The position numbers and the translations under genes were made by a program. Positions 1 through 7,814 of a DNA stretch of 28,961 bases are shown here, piece after piece. This DNA comes from a virus. How positions within the stretch are numbered: position 1 is the stretch's first letter; the number at the start of each line of letters is the position of its first letter. The stretch lies in IMG/VR virus record IMGVR_UViG_3300047550_000477, positions 1 to 28,961 of that record. One strand, given 5' to 3'. The notes beneath the pieces were generated by a model that had not been told where the DNA came from, made no database searches, and saw nothing but the letters and a program-made list of their open reading frames with translations.

Positions 1-1142
1 GTCCCCAGGGAAATGACTTCGACAAGAGCCTCATCTACTTCAATGAGGAGGGTCCCGTCAATGAGTGGTGGTTGGCCTTTCAGGTCGCTACCACAAAGGG
101 ACTGGACAAAGCAACAATGGAGGATCGAATCAACTGGACTCGATCAAACCATGAGATGATCAGCAGAATCGCTGAGGATCCAGAGGGGTCAATCTCCGAA
201 TGGTCAAAGGCTGAGGAACCATGGTGTTTCTTGGCTGCTGTCCTTGAGTATCACCAGTGTGTGATCACAAAGGAAAAGACAACCTCTGGTCTTCCTGTGT
301 CTGTTGATGCTACTTGCTCTGGTCTCCAACACTTGTCAGCCCTTGCGCTTGATAAGACAGCTGCTCAGATGGTCAATGTGGTCCCCACCCAAAAGCCGTC
401 TGATGGGTATGCTATCGTTGCTGAGAAGGCCAAAGAGGTCCTTCCAACTCATCTCCACCACCTGATGAACCGTAAACTAACCAAGCGCACCGTCATGACC
501 ACTCCTTATGGGGTCACAGAGGGAAGCGCAAGGGACTACATCCGACAGGAACTCAAAGGGGTGGAGCTTGAGAAGGGTGAACTCCAGGCCATCGTCAAGG
601 CCGTCTATCGGTACGCAGTGAGGAAGGTCTTTGCCGGTCCTTGTGCGTCGATGGAGTTCATCCAAAGGGTTGCTGGTCAGAAGATGAAGGAAGGAAACAC
701 CACCATTGAGTGGGTCACCCCTTCTGGATTCACCGTGGTCCAAGAGTATCGGAAGACGGAACTAAAGCCCGTCCAGACGCGTCTTCTTGGTCAACGGGTT
801 CAGACCTGGCTCAACAAGGAATGGGAGGATCGAGCAGTTGACACCAACAAGGCCCGAACTGCTTCTAGTCCCAACCTGATCCACAGCCTTGATGCTGCCC
901 TTCTACATCTGGTCTTTGCTGACTGGACCAAGCCCTTTACGGTCATCCACGACTGTATTCTTGGCAGGTCCTGCGACATGGAACAGATGGCCACTGCCAT
1001 ACGAGACAAGTTCGTTGAGATCTATTCAAGGCCGATCCTGAAAGAGTGGTCGGAATCACTTGGAGTAGAGTTTGACGAAAGTGTTATGCAAAACACCCTG
1101 GACATCAATGATGTTCAGAACTCCGCTTACTTCTTTTGCTAA
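1..1142 (+). CDS. T7-like single-subunit RNA polymerase, C-terminal part
   Basis: This is the end of the phage RNA polymerase, which transcribes the middle and late phage genes. The gene is open from the window edge (first full codon at position 3), so its start lies outside. The TTG at 72 is only an internal codon. The polymerase motifs are in order: motif A with VDATCSGLQH (catalytic Asp codon at 306), the motif B/O-helix TKRTVMTTPYG (Lys codon 483 and Tyr codon 507, the same eight-residue spacing as T7 K631 and Y639), and motif C IHSLDAALLH (Asp codon 891). The C-terminus ends in the aromatic tail AYFFC, comparable with the FAFA end of T7 RNA polymerase. The next gene starts 2 bases after the stop. 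Identification is secure. Promoter specificity cannot be read from this part. Confidence 0.97.
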   Translation, partial: PQGNDFDKSLIYFNEEGPVNEWWLAFQVATTKGLDKATMEDRINWTRSNHEMISRIAEDPEGSISEWSKAEEPWCFLAAVLEYHQCVITKEKTTSGLPVSVDATCSGLQHLSALALDKTAAQMVNVVPTQKPSDGYAIVAEKAKEVLPTHLHHLMNRKLTKRTVMTTPYGVTEGSARDYIRQELKGVELEKGELQAIVKAVYRYAVRKVFAGPCASMEFIQRVAGQKMKEGNTTIEWVTPSGFTVVQEYRKTELKPVQTRLLGQRVQTWLNKEWEDRAVDTNKARTASSPNLIHSLDAALLHLVFADWTKPFTVIHDCILGRSCDMEQMATAIRDKFVEIYSRPILKEWSESLGVEFDESVMQNTLDINDVQNSAYFFC

Positions 1143-1144
1143 AC

Positions 1145-1465
1145 ATGGATCAATCAACTCCTATTCAAGAAAACATCAACGAAGCCATTGAGCTGACTGG
1201 ATTCAACCCCCATGTTGTTGAGTTTCTCTATGCGGAATATGAAGAGAACAAGTCCTGCGATGACCAACACTTCTTTGAGTATCTTGGTGAGCTTCTGGGT
1301 GATGCTGCTTTTGTGATCGCTGCTTCCAAGGGTCTTGGTGTTAATGGTTGTCTGGCTGCCTATGAGGTTGGCTACGACATCGTCAACGAAGGCTTTGCTG
1401 AAGAGGATCTGGAAAGCCTGATCGATAACATTGAGCTTGAGGGTCTTCCTTCCACCGAAGACTGA
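1145..1465 (+). CDS. Small acidic protein of unknown function
   Basis: A 106-residue protein that I do not recognise. It is strongly acidic, with Glu/Asp spread over the whole length and an acidic C-terminus (LEGLPSTED). It has no signal peptide or membrane segment. I chose the ATG at 1145, two bases after the polymerase stop, over an in-frame TTG nine bases upstream. The gene lies between RNA polymerase and the ssDNA-binding protein, where T7-like phages keep small accessory or host-takeover proteins (T7 gene 2, an inhibitor of host RNA polymerase, is nearby in T7). A nucleic-acid mimic or RNA polymerase modulator is possible from charge and position only. There is no sequence proof. Confidence 0.75.
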   Translation: MDQSTPIQENINEAIELTGFNPHVVEFLYAEYEENKSCDDQHFFEYLGELLGDAAFVIAASKGLGVNGCLAAYEVGYDIVNEGFAEEDLESLIDNIELEGLPSTED

Positions 1466-1479
1466 TCCACAACTCGTTA

Positions 1480-2079
1480 ATGTCCCATCGCTATTTACTT
1501 GTGTCTGAAGGCCGTTTCATCATCACCACAACGCTTGAAGGTTACATCAATGCGTTGAAGCCTGCTGGAAAGTTCAACAACTGTACCATCAGCTTCCGCA
1601 TCTCTGAAGAGGACCTGCCTAAGTTCGACAAAGCATTTCAAAAGGGTGTTGCCCTGAAGAAGAGCGAACTTGGAGGAAAGCGTTGCCTGGAAGAGCTTCC
1701 CAAGTGGGACGAGGAGGGACTTGTTAAGTACTCCTACGGTGGAGATGCTTCGTCTCCTATGTTCCCCTGGGTGGACACCGATGGCGTACCCATTGATCTT
1801 GAAACACAGATCTGGAAGGGTACGGTTGTCAAACTAATCATTGATCTTCGCCCCTACGCTTTTGGCACTAAGGTTGGATGTTCCCTCAAGGTACGAGGGG
1901 CTCAAATTCTCAAGTTGGTTAGCTCTGGAGGCTCTGACAGCGGCGGGCTGGATGAAGCTAAAGTGGCAGCTCTCTTTGGCAAGACGGATGGATTCAAGAC
2001 TGATAGCCCTGCTTTTGAACCCTCCGAAGACCCAGGTCCTGGCCCCTCTGATTACGAAGACGACGATCTTCCATTCTGA
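1480..2079 (+). CDS. Single-stranded DNA-binding protein (T7 gp2.5-like)
   Basis: A 199-residue protein in the T7 gene 2.5 position, directly before endonuclease I and primase-helicase. The body is basic and mixed and probably forms an OB fold. The last 30 or so residues are a flexible Gly/Pro/Asp tail ending in DDDLPF. T7 gp2.5 also ends in an acidic tail with a terminal Phe, which contacts DNA polymerase and helicase. The DDDLPF tip looks even more like bacterial SSB (DDDIPF). The role inferred is to coat ssDNA at the phage fork and recruit the replisome. The stop overlaps the next start by one base (TGATG at 2077-2081), which suggests translational coupling. The N-terminal fold is assigned mainly by tail and context. 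Confidence 0.85.
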   Translation: MSHRYLLVSEGRFIITTTLEGYINALKPAGKFNNCTISFRISEEDLPKFDKAFQKGVALKKSELGGKRCLEELPKWDEEGLVKYSYGGDASSPMFPWVDTDGVPIDLETQIWKGTVVKLIIDLRPYAFGTKVGCSLKVRGAQILKLVSSGGSDSGGLDEAKVAALFGKTDGFKTDSPAFEPSEDPGPGPSDYEDDDLPF

Positions 2080-2459
2080 TGCCAAAGTACCGGAGCCGAC
2101 TTGAAGAGAGGCTAGCCCGGTGGCTCGAACTTAACGGACAGTCGTTTGAGTATGAGACACTCCGTCTCAATTACACCGTTTCAGCTGTGTATACCCCAGA
2201 CTTTATCTTGCCGAATGGTATTATCCTTGAGGCCAAGGGCTACTTCAAGCCTGAGGATCGAAGGAAGATGCTTGCCGTCAAGAAACAGAACCCCGATCGG
2301 GACATTCGTCTGGTGTTCCAAGCCCCATACAATACGCTCACAAAGACCAGCAAGACTACCTACGCTCAGTGGGCAGAGAAGCACGGGTTTTTGTGGGCCC
2401 CTTCCTACGACCTTCCCATCGAATGGTTCGACAGCATGACTCCGAATCAGAGTTCGTGA
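2079..2459 (+). CDS. T7-like endonuclease I (Holliday junction resolvase, gp3)
   Basis: A 126-residue homologue of T7 gene 3 endonuclease. That enzyme resolves branched DNA before packaging and helps degrade host DNA. The catalytic set of the family is visible: Glu9 in SRLEER, Asp41 in YTPDFILPNG, and Glu51 and Lys53 in ILEAKG. These match T7 E20, D55, E65 and K67. The motif DIRLVFQ and the downstream AEKHG segment also match. It is somewhat shorter than T7 gp3 (149 residues) because the N-terminal arm is shorter. The start overlaps the SSB stop by one base and the end overlaps the primase start by 37 bases, so the three genes form a coupled replication block. Confidence 0.96.
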   Translation: MPKYRSRLEERLARWLELNGQSFEYETLRLNYTVSAVYTPDFILPNGIILEAKGYFKPEDRRKMLAVKKQNPDRDIRLVFQAPYNTLTKTSKTTYAQWAEKHGFLWAPSYDLPIEWFDSMTPNQSS

Positions 2460-4042
2460 GGCATGAGCCCTGTTCAGTTTGCGGGAGTAGCGATGCCAAT
2501 GGCCTCTACACTGATGGTCATTCATATTGCTTCTCCTGCGGTCACTGGGACGCCGGCTCAGACAATCCAATCACCCGCCCCCACAGCAGTCGTCGCATCA
2601 TGGAACTTACTGGGGACATCGTTCCCCTTCGGACCAGAAACCTCCTTGAAGAAACCTGTCGCAAATTCAACGTTCGCCTTGATAGGGATTCGAAGGTTAT
2701 TCAGTTTCCCTACTACTCACAATCTGGACAGCTCATTGCGTATAAAGCTCGTGATGTTGAAAAGGATTTTCGGTGGGTAGGAAAGAACGAAGACCACACT
2801 CTCTTTGGACAACAACTCTGGGGACAGGGTAAGTCCATTGTTATCACAGAGGGTGAGTTCGATTGTCTCAGTGTCTTTCAGGTCCGCAACAGCTGGCCGG
2901 TGGTCTCCGTCCCCAATGGAGCCCAGGGCGCCAAGCGTGCCCTCCAGCACCAGCTCAAGTGGCTGATGGGGTTCGAGGAGATCATCCTCCTCTTTGACAA
3001 TGATGATGCCGGTATCCAAGCAGCACAAGACTGTGCGAGTCTCTTTCCACATGATCGGCTCTTCATTGCCAGAACCAGCCCCTACAAGGATGCCAACGAG
3101 GCCCTGATTGCAAAGGACAACGACGCCATCAGGCAGGCCCTCTGGAACAAGAAACCCTACTCACCAAAGACCGTCATTGATGGGCGTGAACTTTTCGATC
3201 TGGCCACTCGTCCCCTTCATGGTAGAGACGCTGACTGGCCTTTCGCTGATCTCAACTCCATCACCGGAGGACTTCGCAGAGGCGAGCTGGTTACGGTTAC
3301 TGCCGGATCAGGAGTTGGTAAGTCCACATTCTGTGGAGAGGTAGCCCAGAGGTTGGTTGACCAGGATCAAAGCGTGGGCTATATTGCCCTGGAAGAGAGT
3401 CTCCAACGGACTGCTCTTCGCTTGATGTCCGTCAAGGCCAACCGACCCCTTCACCTCAACAATGAACTTCCAACAGATGATCTCAAGGCAGCGTTCGAAG
3501 CATCGCTCGGTACCGGTAGGGTTTATCTGCGAGATGGTTTTGGTTCTGTGGACCCTGATGCAATTCTTTCCGACTGTCGATTCATGGCACTCGCCAAGGA
3601 GGTTGGGTGGATCATCCTCGATCACCTCTCAATCTTGATGAGTGGCAATGATTCCCATGATGAAAGGAAGCTGATTGACTTAACGATGACCAAGCTCCGT
3701 TCCTTTGTGGAGGAGACAGGCATTGGTATGATTCTAATCAGTCACCTCAAGCGTCCACAAAACGACAAGGGTCACGAAGATGGAGCACAGGTCAGCCTTG
3801 GTCACCTTCGTGGATCACATAGCATCGTGCAACTTTCTGACATGGTGATTGCTCTTGAGCGTAACCTATCAGCAGGAGATAGCACATCCAACATAAGAGT
3901 TCTGAAGAATCGATTCAACGGCAAGACTGGTCCTGCTGGTGCCGTATCCTTTGATGGCAACACCGGAAGGATGATTGAAACCACCATCACTCAACTAACC
4001 AAGTCCCCCTCTAACGTTCCTGATGACTACTCTGACTTCTAA
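2423..4042 (+). CDS. Bifunctional DNA primase-helicase (T7 gp4-like)
   Basis: A 539-residue primase-helicase that unwinds DNA at the fork and lays down primers. I chose the ATG at 2423 because the N-terminus then aligns with T7 gp4 (HDSESEFVRHEPC), with zinc ligands C17, C20, C36 and C39 at the T7 positions. The TOPRIM primase domain shows ITEGEFDCLSV and LLFDNDDAG. The DnaB-type helicase shows Walker A GSGVGKST (residues 295-302), a Walker B region IILDHLSIL and the ISHLKRP segment. Position 60 is an in-frame ATG (2600), near where T7 starts its zinc-free 4B form, but I see no ribosome binding site before it. The gene overlaps the endonuclease gene at its start and a small zinc-ribbon gene at its end. 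Confidence 0.97.
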   Translation: MVRQHDSESEFVRHEPCSVCGSSDANGLYTDGHSYCFSCGHWDAGSDNPITRPHSSRRIMELTGDIVPLRTRNLLEETCRKFNVRLDRDSKVIQFPYYSQSGQLIAYKARDVEKDFRWVGKNEDHTLFGQQLWGQGKSIVITEGEFDCLSVFQVRNSWPVVSVPNGAQGAKRALQHQLKWLMGFEEIILLFDNDDAGIQAAQDCASLFPHDRLFIARTSPYKDANEALIAKDNDAIRQALWNKKPYSPKTVIDGRELFDLATRPLHGRDADWPFADLNSITGGLRRGELVTVTAGSGVGKSTFCGEVAQRLVDQDQSVGYIALEESLQRTALRLMSVKANRPLHLNNELPTDDLKAAFEASLGTGRVYLRDGFGSVDPDAILSDCRFMALAKEVGWIILDHLSILMSGNDSHDERKLIDLTMTKLRSFVEETGIGMILISHLKRPQNDKGHEDGAQVSLGHLRGSHSIVQLSDMVIALERNLSAGDSTSNIRVLKNRFNGKTGPAGAVSFDGNTGRMIETTITQLTKSPSNVPDDYSDF

Positions 4043-4181
4043 TGATCTTTGTTCCTGCGGTTCTGAATCCTTTTTCTACTCTGAGGAGTATCCGCAAGGC
4101 TACTTTTGTACGGAGTGTGGAAAGCCCGACGCCGCCACGCAAATTGCCCTTGAAGCCGAACAGCCTGGATTCTGGTCATGA
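4023..4181 (+). CDS. 52-residue zinc-ribbon protein
   Basis: A short gene in a different frame from primase-helicase, overlapping its last 20 bases. The product has two cysteine pairs typical of a zinc knuckle or ribbon, LCSCGSE (C10, C12) and FCTECGK (C29, C32), with a short aromatic linker and an acidic tail. Its stop forms an ATGA overlap with the next gene (ATG 4178, TGA 4179-4181), the usual sign of a real coupled phage gene. No Shine-Dalgarno is visible. The function is unknown. Such mini-ribbons can bind nucleic acid or act as adaptors, and its place between primase-helicase and DNA polymerase suggests a replication or transcription accessory. A competing frame from 4042 lacks any such pattern. 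Confidence 0.75.
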   Translation: MTTLTSNDLCSCGSESFFYSEEYPQGYFCTECGKPDAATQIALEAEQPGFWS

Positions 4182-4483
4182 TTGATTATTCCACCAAGGT
4201 CAACATTTCTATTTCTCAGAAGCATGGGCTTGATGACTATCCTGACCATGACTTCACCCTTTCCTTTGATGCTGCCGACTTTACTGTCATACAGTGGTTC
4301 AATGTGTTTGAAAAGATTCTGACTTATGTAGGATTCTCAGAGAAAACCATCGTTAATGGAGCAACAGGGCTTGCCTTTAATGAAACACGCAGCCATAAGG
4401 ACATGAAGTCCGCCTTTGATAGCTTCGAACTATCAGACTTCACCACCACCATTGACGAGAACGTACATGAGGCTCCTTTTTGA
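4178..4483 (+). CDS. Hypothetical acidic protein upstream of DNA polymerase
   Basis: A 101-residue protein that I do not recognise. It is soluble, acidic and rich in Phe and Asp (for example DDYPDHDFTLSFDAADF near residues 19-35). It has no cysteine pairs, membrane segment or nucleotide-binding motif. The gene is linked at its start by an ATGA overlap to the zinc-ribbon gene and overlaps the DNA polymerase start by 17 bases, so it is probably made together with the replication proteins. A small replisome accessory role is inferred from position only. Confidence 0.75.
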   Translation: MIDYSTKVNISISQKHGLDDYPDHDFTLSFDAADFTVIQWFNVFEKILTYVGFSEKTIVNGATGLAFNETRSHKDMKSAFDSFELSDFTTTIDENVHEAPF

Positions 4484-6251
4484 CATTGAAACAAATGGAC
4501 TTCCTCGGCAAGGGTTGAGTCACATCCACTGTATTGTTGCCAAAGATCTTGATACCAATCAGGTCTTTCGATACAACGATACCGGAGCATCAGAGTCCGT
4601 CACTACTGGAGTTACCCTCCTGGAAGAAGCGGATGAGCTGATTGGACACAACATCGTTGGCTTTGACATCCCAGTCATTCAAGGCCTCTACCCATTCTTC
4701 AACCCTAGAGGATTGGTGCGAGATACCTTGATTATGAGTCGGATGTTCTTTCCGGACATTCTTTCCAGAGACTTCCGCAAGAAGCCGATCGGAATGCCGA
4801 GCAAGTTGTTTGGCAGACACTCTCTTGAATCCTGGGGCTATCGCCTCGGTGATTACAAGGGTCAGTTCGCCAAGACAACGGACTGGTCAGAATGGTCAAA
4901 GGAGATGGAGGACTACTGCGAACAGGATGTCCACGTTTGCATGACCCTGTTTCAGTTGTTCTCTGATAAGCTGAACAAGTTCGAAGATTCCATTCAACTG
5001 GAACACGACGTGGCAGCCATCATGGCCAAGCAGGAAACCTCTGGATGGCCCTTTGATGTCAAGAAGGCGCAGCAACTAGAGTCCGTTCTCAGAACAGAAA
5101 TGGACCAGCTTGCTGATCAGATGCGTGCCACCTTCCCTTATGTGGATGGAGGACAGATGACTCCTAAGCGTCCCAACGCGACACGGGGGTACATCAAGGA
5201 CGCACCATTTACAAAGCTCAAGGAGTTCAATCCCACAAGCCGCGACCACATCGGCTGGGCCTTCATGACCTGGAGGGACTGGAAGCCTGAGGTATTCACC
5301 GACACCGGACGACCAAAGATCGATGAAGGAATTCTACAATCCATCGGAACAATGGAGGCCGATACATTTGGACGGATCTTGGAACTTCAAAAAGCTTTGG
5401 GTCAACTCAGTGACGGAGCCAATGCGTGGCTTAAGATGGTTACCAAGGATGGTCGCATACACCATACCTGCCAACTTGCCACGAACACAGGACGGAATGC
5501 CCACAGTCGTCCTAACCTTGGCCAGACTTCCTCTGATCCTCGTTGCCGCGAGTTGTTTGGCCCTGGCAAAGGTATGCGTCAGGTTGGTGCTGATGCTTCT
5601 GGACTTGAGCTGCGTATGCTTGGCCACTATCTTGCTTTTTATGACGCAGGTGCCTTCGCAGATGTTGTTGTCAATGGAGACATTCATCAACAGAATGCTG
5701 ATCGGGTTGGCTGCTCCAGAAAGGATGTCAAGACCCTGACCTACGCCTTCATCTACGGAGCATCTGATCGAAAGATCGGGGCATCCTTGGATAAGTCCCT
5801 GGATGAAAAGAAGGCTGCTCTGCTCGGTAAGGACATCCGCAAGAAGTTTCTTGAGGCCATTCCTGGTCTTGATCAACTCCTCAAGGCAGTCAATAAGAGG
5901 GCAGAATCAGATGTCCTCAGGGGTCTTGATGGTCGTCCCATCCGCCTCCAAGGAAAGAAACACGCAGCCCTCAACTACCTACTTCAATCAGCTGGTGCCA
6001 TTGTTTGCAAGAGATGGAACGCCATTGCTTATCAACAAATGGTACATCAACTTGGCTACAAATGGGACATTGACTTCCAATGGCTCGGATGGATCCACGA
6101 CGAAATACAGCTTGCTGTTCAACCACACCTAGTTAATGATGCCAAGTTCCAACTCGAATGGTCGATCGTCCAAGCGGGGGAATACTACAAACTCCGCGTC
6201 CCCCTCGCGTCTGAAGCAAAAGAAGGAGCTTCGTGGGCAGAATGTCACTGA
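4467..6251 (+). CDS. Family A DNA polymerase with 3'-5' exonuclease (T7 gp5-like)
   Basis: A 594-residue replicative polymerase. The ATG at 4467 gives MRLLFDIETNG, which places exonuclease residues D6 and E8 as in T7 gp5. The exonuclease domain continues with HNIVGFDIP and the DYCEQDV motif. The polymerase domain has motif A GADASGLELRMLG (D376), motif B KTLTYAFIYGA and motif C WIHDEIQ (D545), and ends in SWAECH like the T7 end (WAICH). It is about 110 residues shorter than T7 gp5 (704). From memory of the T7 sequence, about 40 of the missing residues fall between TFPYVDGG and NPTSRDHI, where T7 carries the thioredoxin-binding loop. The gene overlaps both neighbours. Confidence 0.97.
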   Translation: MRLLFDIETNGLPRQGLSHIHCIVAKDLDTNQVFRYNDTGASESVTTGVTLLEEADELIGHNIVGFDIPVIQGLYPFFNPRGLVRDTLIMSRMFFPDILSRDFRKKPIGMPSKLFGRHSLESWGYRLGDYKGQFAKTTDWSEWSKEMEDYCEQDVHVCMTLFQLFSDKLNKFEDSIQLEHDVAAIMAKQETSGWPFDVKKAQQLESVLRTEMDQLADQMRATFPYVDGGQMTPKRPNATRGYIKDAPFTKLKEFNPTSRDHIGWAFMTWRDWKPEVFTDTGRPKIDEGILQSIGTMEADTFGRILELQKALGQLSDGANAWLKMVTKDGRIHHTCQLATNTGRNAHSRPNLGQTSSDPRCRELFGPGKGMRQVGADASGLELRMLGHYLAFYDAGAFADVVVNGDIHQQNADRVGCSRKDVKTLTYAFIYGASDRKIGASLDKSLDEKKAALLGKDIRKKFLEAIPGLDQLLKAVNKRAESDVLRGLDGRPIRLQGKKHAALNYLLQSAGAIVCKRWNAIAYQQMVHQLGYKWDIDFQWLGWIHDEIQLAVQPHLVNDAKFQLEWSIVQAGEYYKLRVPLASEAKEGASWAECH

Positions 6252-6984
6252 TACCCATCTTAGGGTTGATGCTGACTTCTTTGCCTATCGAGCCTGCCAA
6301 TCAGCAGAGATCGAGTTGGATTGGGGTGATGATCTGATCACCATTGCCAGCAACTTCCGGATCGTTCTTGAGATCTTTGAGGGTGAGCTTGACAACCTCC
6401 GAAAGCGGTTCGACAGCGATCACATCACCCTTTACTTCTCCGACACCAAGAACTTCCGTAAGAGCCTGTCTCCTGACTACAAGGGTAAGAGAACCAAGCG
6501 CAAACCGGTAGGATACAAACGCCTGCTGGAATGGTGCGCCAAGCATTACAAAACTGTTCGTTACCCTAATCTGGAGGCTGATGATGCTCTTGGTCTGGAG
6601 TGTCACCTTGATCCTTCTGACTTTATTCTGGTCAGCCCGGATAAAGACATGAAGCAGATCTCCTGCCGCCTCTTCAATGGGGACAGCGAGGTCAATGTGA
6701 CCCCAGAGGAAGCTGACTACTGGTTCTGGACCCAGTGCCTGACTGGAGACCCAGTGGATGGCTACAAAGGAGTGCCAGGCGTTGGTTCCGTGGGGGCCAA
6801 GAAGATCCTTGACAAGGCCCAAGATCCATGGGATGCTGTGGTCACTGCCTACGAAAAGGCAGGACTCACCGAGGAGGACGCCCTACTCAACGCTCGTCTG
6901 GCTAGGATCCTTCGTCCGGGCGAATACAACTCAACCACGAAGGAACCCATCCTATGGACGCCACACGTTTCACCTTTGGACTAG
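6136..6984 (+). CDS. 5'-3' exonuclease, flap-nuclease type (T7 gp6-like)
   Basis: An up to 282-residue exonuclease that removes RNA primers and degrades host DNA in T7-like phages. The FEN/PIN-like motifs are visible: VDADFFAYRA, DTKNFRKS, the basic arch KGKRTKRKPVGY, LEADDALGLE, SPDKDMKQI and the helix-hairpin DNA-binding segment VPGVGSVGAKK. The C-terminal LARILRPGEYN resembles T7 gp6 (ARILRFNEYN). The start is uncertain. The only ATGs in frame before the first catalytic Asp are 6136 and 6139, which overlap DNA polymerase by about 115 bases and give a low-complexity N-terminus. A rare start codon after the AAGGAG near 6224 is an alternative. Function is secure. Confidence 0.92.
   Translation: MMPSSNSNGRSSKRGNTTNSASPSRLKQKKELRGQNVTDTHLRVDADFFAYRACQSAEIELDWGDDLITIASNFRIVLEIFEGELDNLRKRFDSDHITLYFSDTKNFRKSLSPDYKGKRTKRKPVGYKRLLEWCAKHYKTVRYPNLEADDALGLECHLDPSDFILVSPDKDMKQISCRLFNGDSEVNVTPEEADYWFWTQCLTGDPVDGYKGVPGVGSVGAKKILDKAQDPWDAVVTAYEKAGLTEEDALLNARLARILRPGEYNSTTKEPILWTPHVSPLD
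6940..6945 (+). promoter_or_regulatory. Shine-Dalgarno for the gene at 6954
   Basis: AAGGAA lies 8 bases before the ATG at 6954, inside the exonuclease coding region. It is one of the clearer ribosome binding sites in a genome where many starts lack one, and it supports the small membrane-protein reading frame over the overlapping frame. Confidence 0.6.
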
Positions 6985-7235
6985 AGATCAGTCTGGTCCT
7001 TATTGTTCTCTACTTTTTGGATAGAAACCTTTTCCATTATGTGGACCTACTACTTCGAAGCTCAAGAACCGCAATCAGTCTACAAGTCTATAAGAGAGTT
7101 CTTGGATTCCGACTGTGGCTCGACCGACAAGCCCTCAACCGTAGAGGACCCGTGGGCCGAATCTGGAACGCCTACTCCCTCTGGAAAATCCGAACCAACC
7201 CAGCCTACAAAGAGTTCTTCCAACCCCGTGACTAA
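6954..7235 (+). CDS. Small putative membrane protein of unknown function
   Basis: A 93-residue protein with one likely N-terminal membrane segment (about residues 10-22, EISLVLIVLYFLD). A basic, aromatic C-terminal half follows (for example GRIWNAYSLWKI and YKEFFQ). The start is supported by AAGGAA 8 bases upstream. It overlaps the exonuclease end by 31 bases, and its stop overlaps a GTG start of the DUF3310 gene (GTGACTAA). I do not recognise the family. The Trp/Tyr-rich tail looks protein-like, whereas the same DNA in the competing +1 frame reads as a low-complexity Ser/Pro/Thr stretch, so I favour this frame. An inner-membrane accessory protein is the most that can be said. Confidence 0.65.
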   Translation: MDATRFTFGLEISLVLIVLYFLDRNLFHYVDLLLRSSRTAISLQVYKRVLGFRLWLDRQALNRRGPVGRIWNAYSLWKIRTNPAYKEFFQPRD

Positions 7236-7443
7236 GTATTCCCCCTCTCACTATCAGCGTGGCAAGGTTCAGGTTTGGGACTTCATCAGTGACCAGAAGC
7301 TGGACTTCCTTTGTGGCAATGTTGTCAAGTATGTTTGCCGAGCAGGGCACAAGGATTATGAGTCAGAGCTGGATGATCTGCTGAAGGCAAAGGCCTACAT
7401 CGAAAAGAAGATTGCTCAAGTCTCTGAGGGTCGCAATCGATGA
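7228..7443 (+). CDS. DUF3310 domain protein
   Basis: A 71-residue protein carrying the whole DUF3310 signature: SHYQRGKVQVWDFI, then LCGNVVKYVCRAGHKD and a helical LLKAKAYIEKKI end. DUF3310 proteins are common in phages, sometimes labelled nucleotide-kinase-like, but their activity is not established. Two starts are possible. GTG at 7228 overlaps the preceding stop by 8 bases and gives a domain-sized protein. ATG at 7039 would add 63 residues, mostly low-complexity (residues such as STDKPSTVED and PTPSGKSEPTQP). I prefer 7228. The stop overlaps the MazG-like start (ATGA at 7440), placing it in the nucleotide-metabolism cassette. Confidence 0.85.
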   Translation: MTKYSPSHYQRGKVQVWDFISDQKLDFLCGNVVKYVCRAGHKDYESELDDLLKAKAYIEKKIAQVSEGRNR

Positions 7444-7814
7444 TCAGCCCATCACTACTCCAGCAGGCCATCACCTTCCGACAGGCGATGGAGCAACCGA
7501 TCAACACTCTGGATGAGAATGTCCACGAGCTTCAAGCCCGGCTAATTGATGAGGAATACAATGAGTGGCACTATGCTTTTGATGATGAGCATGGTGATAC
7601 ACCTATTACGGACCAATTAAAGGAGCTGGCAGACCTCGTGTTCGTCTGCTACCAATACGCAGCCGCTCGTGGCTGGGACCTGGACACCGCTATGAGAAGG
7701 GTGTTCGAATCAAACATGAGCAAACTGGTCGATGGGAAGCCCCAACGTCGAGCAGATGGTAAAGTGATGAAGGGGCCCAACTACCAACCACCCATTCTTG
7801 ACGACCTCGTATGA
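7440..7814 (+). CDS. MazG-like / HisE-like nucleotide pyrophosphohydrolase
   Basis: A 124-residue all-alpha NTP-PPase of the MazG/phosphoribosyl-ATP pyrophosphohydrolase group. The helix LQARLIDEEYNEWHYA carries the metal-binding EExxE-type pattern (DEEYNEW). The second ligand helix is LKELADLVFVCYQYAA, with Glu and Asp four residues apart. The C-terminal part (FESNMSKLVDGKPQRRADGK) is typical of phage members. The family hydrolyses nucleoside triphosphates to monophosphates plus pyrophosphate. In phages it has been linked to nucleotide-pool cleaning or (p)ppGpp control, which is unproven here. It is joined to DUF3310 upstream and RNR alpha downstream by ATGA overlaps, consistent with work on the dNTP pool. 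Confidence 0.88.
   Translation: MISPSLLQQAITFRQAMEQPINTLDENVHELQARLIDEEYNEWHYAFDDEHGDTPITDQLKELADLVFVCYQYAAARGWDLDTAMRRVFESNMSKLVDGKPQRRADGKVMKGPNYQPPILDDLV

Noticed and set aside
4042-4183. Alternative small frame starting at ATG 4042
   Set aside because: Its product lacks any motif, whereas the competing frame 4023-4181 has two cysteine pairs and an ATGA link to the next gene.
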